From: Nanobdellati archaeon
GTDB lineage: Archaea; Nanobdellota; Nanobdellia; Woesearchaeales; JAADFO01
DNA: 37,709 nt
Assembly (NCBI GenBank): GCA_013152815.1
Contig: JAADFO010000003.1
Location: 1 to 37,709, forward strand
Direction of reading: 5' to 3'
Shown here: one piece after another, positions 33,165 to 37,709 of the stretch
Layout of the letters: every line of letters starts with the position of its first letter
Position numbering within the stretch: position 1 is the first letter of the stretch
The notes under the pieces: generated by a model
Seen by the model: only the letters and a program-made list of their open reading frames with translations
Database searches by the model: none
What the model was told of the DNA's origin: nothing
Position numbers and translations under genes: made by a program

Positions 33165-33728
33165 CTATTCTCCTCTGAGCTCTTTGATGCTCTCCTTGGC
33201 TTCTCCTTCGACGACGACGGCGATGCAGGAGGTGGGCACTTCGAGTCCTGCCGCGGCGCCGAGCTCCTCCTTGGTATCGACCTCTGCGAAGGGGATGCCC
33301 TTCTCTTTCGCGAGGAGCGGCAGATGCATAACCACCTCGGGTGGAGAGATGTCCTTTGCGACGACGACGAGCTTGGCGTCGCCCCGCTCCATGGTCTTGG
33401 TGACCTCATTGATTCCCTTCCGGATCTTTCCCGAAGCCTTCACCGCTTCGACGATGTCGAAGATCTTGTCTGAAGACACCTCGACCTTCCCGCCCTTGGA
33501 TTCTTCCTCAGCAGAAGATTCTTCCTTGGGCTTCTCTTTAGGCTCTTTAGGTTCTTCCTCAGGAGCTTTTGGAGCTTTTTCAGGATTTTCCTCAGGTTGG
33601 GCCTCCTTTTTCGGCTCTTCCTTGGACTTGTCTTCTCCTTTCTCTTCCGGAGAGACTTCCTTCGGTGTGTCTTCTTTAGCACCGACCGATGCTTCCGGTG
33701 CTTCTTCTTTTTTCTCTTCGTCTGCCAT
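33165..33728 (-). CDS. rpl7ae: Ribosomal protein eL8/L7Ae with long acidic N-terminal extension
   Basis: 187 residues; normal L7Ae is about 120. The kink-turn-binding core begins near residue 78 and contains SGKIRKGINEVTKTMERGDA, VVVAKDISPPEVVMHLPLL, and AAAGLEVPTSCIAV. Residues 1-77 are a low-complexity Glu/Lys/Pro region. L7Ae is part of the large subunit, of C/D and H/ACA RNPs and of RNase P in archaea. ATG at 33728 is preceded by GGAGGT; a longer frame from 33776 lacks such a site. The 131-nt leader holds a kink-turn-like hairpin. Confidence 0.95.
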   Translation of the reverse strand: MADEEKKEEAPEASVGAKEDTPKEVSPEEKGEDKSKEEPKKEAQPEENPEKAPKAPEEEPKEPKEKPKEESSAEEESKGGKVEVSSDKIFDIVEAVKASGKIRKGINEVTKTMERGDAKLVVVAKDISPPEVVMHLPLLAKEKGIPFAEVDTKEELGAAAGLEVPTSCIAVVVEGEAKESIKELRGE

Positions 33729-33797
33729 GATGATGACCTCCGTCCTGTTTATTAGTAGTCTTACCGATGGTAACAAGATGCTTGATGATGGAGAAGA

Positions 33798-33858
33798 TAC
33801 CCAAGAATCTCAGGCACCTCACTCAGGCTCCCGGAAGAGCCCTCATCAATCATTGGTA
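33798..33858 (-). promoter_or_regulatory. Kink-turn-like hairpin in the L7Ae mRNA leader
   Basis: In the minus-strand RNA, box C-like TGATGA (33848-33843) and box D-like CTGA (33826-33823) flank the helix GGCTC/GAGCC (33841-33837 with 33830-33826, 6-nt loop). GA on the 5 prime strand and GA on the 3 prime strand would form the tandem sheared G.A pairs of a kink-turn. An outer stem TACCAA/TTGGGTA (33858-33853 with 33804-33798, one bulge) could enclose it. A canonical C-helix directly beside the GA pairs is not obvious, so the fold is uncertain. L7Ae autoregulation through leader kink-turns is established in other archaea. Confidence 0.55.
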
Positions 33859-33881
33859 CAAAACCCAGGAACCAGAGTCTC

Positions 33882-33889
33882 TTTATAAA
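33882..33889 (-). promoter_or_regulatory. TATA box of the rpl7ae operon
   Basis: TTTATAAA within AACCTTTATAAAGAG; centre 33885.5 predicts a start near 33859, at the first nucleotides of the kink-turn-like hairpin. Confidence 0.65.
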
Positions 33890-33937
33890 GGTTACGGGAG
33901 AATGGAGCGAACGGCAGGGATGGTGTGTTCTTCAGGC

Positions 33938-34480
33938 TCACATCGCGATCTCTAGCTCGGATATCTTCCGCTTGATGTTCTCGATGGTCTTGGTGTTGTC
34001 CTGCTGTTCGAGAAGCTGGCCGCATTCAGGGCATTTGAAGAAGAGATCAGAGGCGGTCTCGAAATCGACCCGGGCACAGAAGTTCTTGCACATGAAGAAG
34101 GAATTCCTGTTCAGCTCTTCTCGGTAGAGACGTTCCTTGAGGTTTTCGAGCATCTCCCTGTGCCGTTTGTCATAGATATGCCTGGTCTCCTTGAGGTCCA
34201 GGGTCCAATAGGAGATGTACCAGCCCTTGATCTTGTCCTTTCGCCGGATGTAGTTGACAAGGCCGTGGTTGTGGAGCCTATAGAGGATGTTCCGGATGGT
34301 GTTGACTTCGAGCCTGATCTTCTCGGCGATCTGGAATTCAGATATCTCTTTCTTGTTCTTGAGGTAATCCACGACAGGCAGCACGTCCTCTCCCACAATC
34401 TCAGAGATGACATTGGAGACAAAGCTGGTGGTCATCCTCTGCTTGGGGGGGTCGGTTTCCATTTTCTTGGATCTGCTCAT
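33938..34480 (-). CDS. tfe: Transcription initiation factor TFE (alpha subunit)
   Basis: About 180 residues. The winged helix is VLPVVDYLKNKKEISEFQIAEK... (only the start quoted), with NTIRNILYRLHNHGLV as recognition region; the zinc ribbon uses CKNFC and CPECG; a C-terminal helix ends the protein. TFE helps open promoters with RNA polymerase and TBP/TFB. An ATG at 34525 gives 195 residues but is only 18 nt from the TATA centre (34542), too close for leaderless transcription, so 34480 is preferred (34462 also possible). Upstream of rpl7ae on the same strand. Confidence 0.9.
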   Translation of the reverse strand: MSRSKKMETDPPKQRMTTSFVSNVISEIVGEDVLPVVDYLKNKKEISEFQIAEKIRLEVNTIRNILYRLHNHGLVNYIRRKDKIKGWYISYWTLDLKETRHIYDKRHREMLENLKERLYREELNRNSFFMCKNFCARVDFETASDLFFKCPECGQLLEQQDNTKTIENIKRKISELEIAM

Positions 34481-34538
34481 CTTCCTATGGGCAATACGCC
34501 CTTTTTTCTTTGACAATGTATTCATTGGACATACTCCT

Positions 34539-34546
34539 ATTTAAAT
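34539..34546 (-). promoter_or_regulatory. TATA box of tfe
   Basis: GATTTAAATAGG on the minus strand; predicted start near 34516, inside the longer reading frame, arguing for a tfe start downstream of 34525. Confidence 0.6.
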
Positions 34547-34648
34547 CTTTCTATTTGTTCTGACTCTCCAGTAACAAAAACACCCCCTGATTCTATTCTC
34601 AATTATAGGTACAATGGAATATAGTTTACCACATACATTTTTGATTTA

Positions 34649-34672
34649 AAAATCTTATGTAAAATCTTATGT
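34649..34672. repeat. Tandem 2 x 12 bp repeat between tfe and gltX
   Basis: AAAATCTTATGT is repeated exactly twice (34649-34660, 34661-34672), preceded by the near-palindrome GATTTAAAAATC. A further short repeat, TCAGAAGACC, occurs at 34712-34721 and 34733-34742. Confidence 0.85.
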
Positions 34673-34755
34673 GAATGATGATCTCTTGACGAAACGAAGC
34701 AGGAGACACATTCAGAAGACCCTGGCGGATATCAGAAGACCGTATCATCTATGCA

Positions 34756-36447
34756 TCACTTATGCGTAAACCAGAAGGAGAAGCCTTTCTGAGCGTCACG
34801 TGCATCAAGGCGTACGAAACCGAATCTTTCGAACTGGATGACGCTGCCTTCTTTCAAATCAGCGACACCGGACTCGGCCAGACCGGTGACTGTCTGATGA
34901 TCGGGCATGAGGACAGCGGTCTCGACGAGCTTCCCGTCATCAGGAAGCCAGTGGAAGATCGACGTGCCCTGTTTCCTGTAGTCATCCACGCCGTCGGAGA
35001 CAAAGGAATATGCGTCGCCTTTTTTCTTGAAGTTCAGGAGATCCATGAGACGATAGAGCTTATCTTCTTCGATCCTTGCGACATCATCAGAGGTGAGAAA
35101 GAATGATTCCCCTGTCCTGAACCTGCGCGTCCCAAGGTTCTCCGAAGGATGTTTCTTCAGCTCCACGATCTTCTCAGGCGCCCCGACGATTCTGATCTTC
35201 ACAGGATCCCGGATGAAAAAATACCGTTCAGCCTTCTCATCCAGGATGCGGCGGTTCTGGACCTCCAGGTCGTGCCAGGTGAGGACAGATTCAGCCTTGG
35301 TGATGCCGGTGGACAGGACGAAATCCCTGATGGCCTGCGGTTGGAATCCCCGACGACGGAGTGCGACCAGCGTGGTGAGCGAGGGATCATCCCAGCCCGA
35401 GAGCTTTCCCTGTTCGATGAGCTCCCGTATCTTTCTTCCTGATGATTCCACACCCTCCATGTTGAACCTGGCGAACTCAGTGATCTTCGTCGGCGTGAAC
35501 CCGAAAAGGCTCTGGATGTGACGTTGCAGCTCGTTGCGGAGCTCGAATTCCTTGCTCCTCAGCCGATGGGTTATCCCTGTGTGGCCGTCCATGATGCTGT
35601 TCTCGAAATCATAGGTCGGCCAGATGCGGTATTTCGTACCGGTCCTGCAATGGGGAGTTTCCATGATCCGCATGATGGCAGGATCACGCATGGCAGAATT
35701 CTTATGCTTCATGTCGATATGGAGTCGGAGGATGGCGCTCCCTTCAGGAGCATGGAGAAAGTTCTCGAACGCCTCGACAGACGCGCCTGACTCCACATGG
35801 TCGCAGGCTTCCCCTCTGAACCGGTGTGCCTTGATCTCATCCTGGGAACAGGTGCAGACATAGGCCGTCTTCTCCTCCGCAAGCTTCCTCGCAGAGGCGA
35901 GGAAAAGGTCCATATGGTCTGATGCGTACTGCACCTTGTCAGGGATGATTCCAAGCCAGGCGTAGTTCTCGAGATGGATGCCGTAGAACTCTTTCTTCGC
36001 GAGAGCAGGATTGGTGTCCTCAAAACGCAGGATGAAGGTCCCGTCATATTCCTTGGCAAGGCCATGATTGAGGAGGATGGCCTTGGCATGGCCGATGTGG
36101 GGATATTTGGAAGGCTCCGGAGGAAAGGCGGTCACCACCTTTTCATTGTCCTCGACCAGGCCGTAGAACAGGCCACGCTCTTTCTTGATGCCGACCACCG
36201 ATGAGATGTTCTTTGTGTCCATCGAGGAGAACGCCTCTTCCTGTTCTGCCAGCGAGAGGGCATTGACCTCTTTGACGACAGAGAGGATGGCGGGCATCGC
36301 AGACTTGACGTCGTCTTTGATGGCAGGCATTTCCTGGAGGATCTTGCCGAGCACGGCATTGGGATTCGCCTTTCCCTTGAACTTGATGGCGTTCCAGAGG
36401 GCCCATTTCCTTGCGAGACCATGCAGTTTCTTTTGTTCTTCGCTCAT
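34756..36447 (-). CDS. gltX: Glutamyl-tRNA synthetase, archaeal type
   Basis: 563-residue class I synthetase with the archaeal N-terminal extension (about 1-105). HIGH is in YPHIGHAKA (near 117), IRFEDTNP-like LRFEDTNPALAK follows, and the second signature is degenerate (VESSGRKI) before GWDDPSLTTLVALRRRG, the usual GluRS/GlnRS block. The C-terminal part is the beta-barrel anticodon domain of the archaeal/GlnRS-like class. Probably non-discriminating, with amidation of Glu-tRNA(Gln) by GatDE (inference from archaea in general). Leaderless: TATA 36470-36478 is 27 nt from the ATG; a longer frame up to 36528 is rejected. Confidence 0.95.
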   Translation of the reverse strand: MSEEQKKLHGLARKWALWNAIKFKGKANPNAVLGKILQEMPAIKDDVKSAMPAILSVVKEVNALSLAEQEEAFSSMDTKNISSVVGIKKERGLFYGLVEDNEKVVTAFPPEPSKYPHIGHAKAILLNHGLAKEYDGTFILRFEDTNPALAKKEFYGIHLENYAWLGIIPDKVQYASDHMDLFLASARKLAEEKTAYVCTCSQDEIKAHRFRGEACDHVESGASVEAFENFLHAPEGSAILRLHIDMKHKNSAMRDPAIMRIMETPHCRTGTKYRIWPTYDFENSIMDGHTGITHRLRSKEFELRNELQRHIQSLFGFTPTKITEFARFNMEGVESSGRKIRELIEQGKLSGWDDPSLTTLVALRRRGFQPQAIRDFVLSTGITKAESVLTWHDLEVQNRRILDEKAERYFFIRDPVKIRIVGAPEKIVELKKHPSENLGTRRFRTGESFFLTSDDVARIEEDKLYRLMDLLNFKKKGDAYSFVSDGVDDYRKQGTSIFHWLPDDGKLVETAVLMPDHQTVTGLAESGVADLKEGSVIQFERFGFVRLDARDAQKGFSFWFTHK

Positions 36448-36469
36448 GGAGAGGGATGACCTCAGGATG

Positions 36470-36478
36470 TATTTAAAG
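36470..36478 (-). promoter_or_regulatory. TATA box of gltX
   Basis: CTTTAAATA on the minus strand, centre 27 nt before the ATG at 36447. Confidence 0.65.
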
Positions 36479-36663
36479 ATGCCGCAGGAGAAGGGATGAT
36501 GCAAAGACCACGAAGGGGAAGGCAGCACGTACCGTTCACCCTAAGGATGTTAAATCATGGATGTTCAGATACGGCTGTTCAGTAGTTTTTCCAGAAAATG
36601 CTAAGAAACCCTTTTAAATATGTTAATTTTTAGTTTATAAATGCGTTCCTGTTAAATTCAATA

Positions 36664-36750
36664 AAATTTGAGTTCCATTTTTAGAAATAGAGGTTCCTAG
36701 TCCTTCGGACATTTACACTTTCTCTTCGAGAAAGAAATTTATTTGTAAGG
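36664..36750 (+). ncRNA. Speculative small RNA with two hairpins
   Basis: TTTATAAA (36634-36641) predicts a plus-strand start near 36664. Downstream are GTCC-TTC-GGAC (36700-36710) and CTTTCTC-TTC-GAGAAAG (36718-36734), both perfect stems with the same TTC loop, followed by an A/T-rich stretch. No coding potential seen. May equally be a leader or unrelated structure. Confidence 0.2.
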
Positions 36751-36775
36751 GGGTGAGAAAACTTAAATCAAAGTA

Positions 36776-36783
36776 TTTAAATA
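36776..36783 (+). promoter_or_regulatory. TATA box of the truncated membrane-protein gene
   Basis: TTTAAATA in AAAGTATTTAAATAGA; centre about 29 nt before the GTG at 36809. Nearly the same sequence as the 876-891 promoter. Confidence 0.6.
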
Positions 36784-36808
36784 GAATATCCTTTATGCTG
36801 AATGTATT

Positions 36809-37709
36809 GTGAATAAACAATTAGCTGATTGGATTAAATCCGAAGAAGCACAGGGTTATTCTGAAAAACAGCTAAGAGATTATCTCATTAAACAAGGTTA
36901 CAATTCTAAAGATGTTGATAAGGTTTTGAAAAAGCCATCTCTCTTAAATTCATTAAAATATATTTTAATTTCTTTATTTTCGCTTAATATTCTTATTATT
37001 ATTCTTCAATTTATTTATGCAGAATCATTAACTTATAGAAGATACTTTCCGAGTTGGTTTGGTAATGAGATCCTTATGATCATTATTTATTTTCTTCCCG
37101 CATTAATTTGTTCATTTATGTCTGCAAATAAAATTTCAAAACTAAATGGGACTATAAAAAATGCATTATTCACGGGATCAATTATAGGTCTAACCACTTC
37201 TTTGATGTTGTTTGGAATTATAAAATTATTTGAAAGTTATATTGATTTTGAAGAATTCGTGCTCTTTGTAGTTATTATCTTAATAAGTTCAATATTTATG
37301 GGTTTGGTATCATGGTTTGTTAGAAAAAGTAATCTCAAGAAATATCCTGAAATTAATAATTTAAGTTGGTTACCTGAAGAAGAACCTATTCATATAGCAC
37401 CAAAACCATTTAGATTAAAAGATGTTTTCAAACCAACAATTTTAAAATGTTTTTTTCCAGCTTTAATTTTGATATTTATTCTTGTTTCTTTCTTTATAAA
37501 TTCAACTCACATTCCGCCAGTTGCAAAGCATATGTGTGATTCTTTAAATAATGCAGAAGAATTAAGAGATTTTAATGAACAAGTCAAGGAAAAAAGTTTA
37601 GAAAATAATGCTGATCCTCAAGAATTAATCAATTTGTATCAACAAAAAGAAACTCTTAGAAAACAATCTATTTCATCAAGAAATGTTTTTGCGGAACATC
37701 TAAAACCTC
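36809..37709 (+). CDS. Multi-pass membrane protein, truncated by the window end
   Basis: Open from GTG 36809 to the edge (300 codons, no stop). Residues 1-45 are a soluble helical unit (LADWIKSEEAQGYSEKQL, GYNSKDVDKVL), of a kind I recall at the N-terminus of many DPANN membrane proteins. About five hydrophobic segments follow (near 50-70, 88-105, 125-142, 152-172, 212-232), then a polar helical region rich in Asn, Glu and Gln. Function unknown. Codon use is almost entirely A/T-ending, unlike every other gene here. Leaderless relative to TATA 36776-36783; no in-frame start upstream before a stop at 36782-36784. Confidence 0.72.
   Translation, partial: MNKQLADWIKSEEAQGYSEKQLRDYLIKQGYNSKDVDKVLKKPSLLNSLKYILISLFSLNILIIILQFIYAESLTYRRYFPSWFGNEILMIIIYFLPALICSFMSANKISKLNGTIKNALFTGSIIGLTTSLMLFGIIKLFESYIDFEEFVLFVVIILISSIFMGLVSWFVRKSNLKKYPEINNLSWLPEEEPIHIAPKPFRLKDVFKPTILKCFFPALILIFILVSFFINSTHIPPVAKHMCDSLNNAEELRDFNEQVKEKSLENNADPQELINLYQQKETLRKQSISSRNVFAEHLKP

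Larger units (their letters stand above)
36448..36808. other. Gene-free, AT-rich boundary region
   Basis: 361 nt. The first part holds the gltX promoter. From about 36580 the base composition drops sharply in G+C. TATA-like sites occur at 36612-36620, TTTATAAA at 36634-36641 and TTTAAATA at 36776-36783. Two small hairpins lie at 36700-36710 and 36718-36734. No confident gene. Confidence 0.6.

Noticed and set aside
34673-34690. Box C-like ATGATGA suggesting a C/D guide RNA
   Set aside because: No matching CTGA boxes at suitable spacing downstream on the same strand.
36448-36528. 27-codon extension of gltX
   Set aside because: Includes the TATA box; ATG 36447 is at the right distance for a leaderless mRNA.
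36752-36811. 19-codon GTG frame whose stop overlaps the truncated gene start (GTGA)
   Set aside because: Contains the TATA box used by the next gene; too short, no supporting evidence, though GGGGG precedes it.
1-37709. tRNA, rRNA, CRISPR arrays, transposases, integrases
   Set aside because: None seen on reading both strands; a covariance-model and repeat-finder scan would be needed to exclude small or divergent ones.

Overview
This window is archaeal chromosome. Its genes are archaeal or eukaryote-like versions of core information-processing machinery: EF-1A, EF-2, Spt5, TFE, a thermosome, eL8/L7Ae, eS28, eL24, D-aminoacyl-tRNA deacylase DTD2, Endonuclease Q, an MCT-1-type PUA protein and a DUF1931 histone-fold protein. 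Transcription signals are TATA boxes (TTTAWATA type). First genes of transcripts are often leaderless, with the TATA centre 24-30 nt upstream of the start codon, while internal operon genes carry GGAGG/GAGGTG Shine-Dalgarno sites. Short extra N- or C-terminal tails on several universal proteins, surface Ig-like/S-layer-like proteins and a DUF1931 gene would fit a DPANN archaeon of the Woesearchaeota type, but that placement is tentative.

Layout. 1-2.2 kb: a DUF371/MCT-1 PUA pair diverges from a three-gene operon of unknown coiled-coil and basic proteins across a palindromic promoter; a 56-aa DUF1931 gene follows. 2.4-4.3 kb: an Ig-repeat lipoprotein and a small membrane protein. 4.4-6.5 kb: Endonuclease Q (with a C-terminal PCNA-binding box) diverging from a HAD phosphatase. 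6.6-8.3 kb: thermosome. 8.5-13.3 kb: proC-proA-proB followed by archaeal-type proS. 13.4-15.8 kb: an ECF-type S component and a secreted membrane-anchored S-layer-like protein. 16.0-18.8 kb: argS and dtdA, divergent from one TATA element. 18.9-23.6 kb, minus strand: cmk, FKBP isomerase, ftsZ, secE (57 aa), spt5, rpl11. 23.8-27.7 kb: SprT-like metalloprotease and ileS. 27.8-34.5 kb, minus strand: tfe, rpl7ae, rps28e, rpl24e, ndk, EF-2, EF-1A, rps10. 34.8-36.4 kb: gltX. From about 36.58 kb to the end the DNA becomes strikingly AT-rich and carries the start of a multi-pass membrane protein that runs off the window.

Functionally most of the window is translation (four aminoacyl-tRNA synthetases, tRNA proofreading, elongation factors, ribosomal proteins), transcription elongation/initiation (Spt5, TFE), secretion and division (SecE, FtsZ), and proline supply beside proline charging. 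The most interesting non-coding signal is a predicted kink-turn-like hairpin in the 131-nt leader of the L7Ae gene, the protein that itself binds kink-turns. I saw no tRNA, rRNA, CRISPR array, transposase or integrase by eye.
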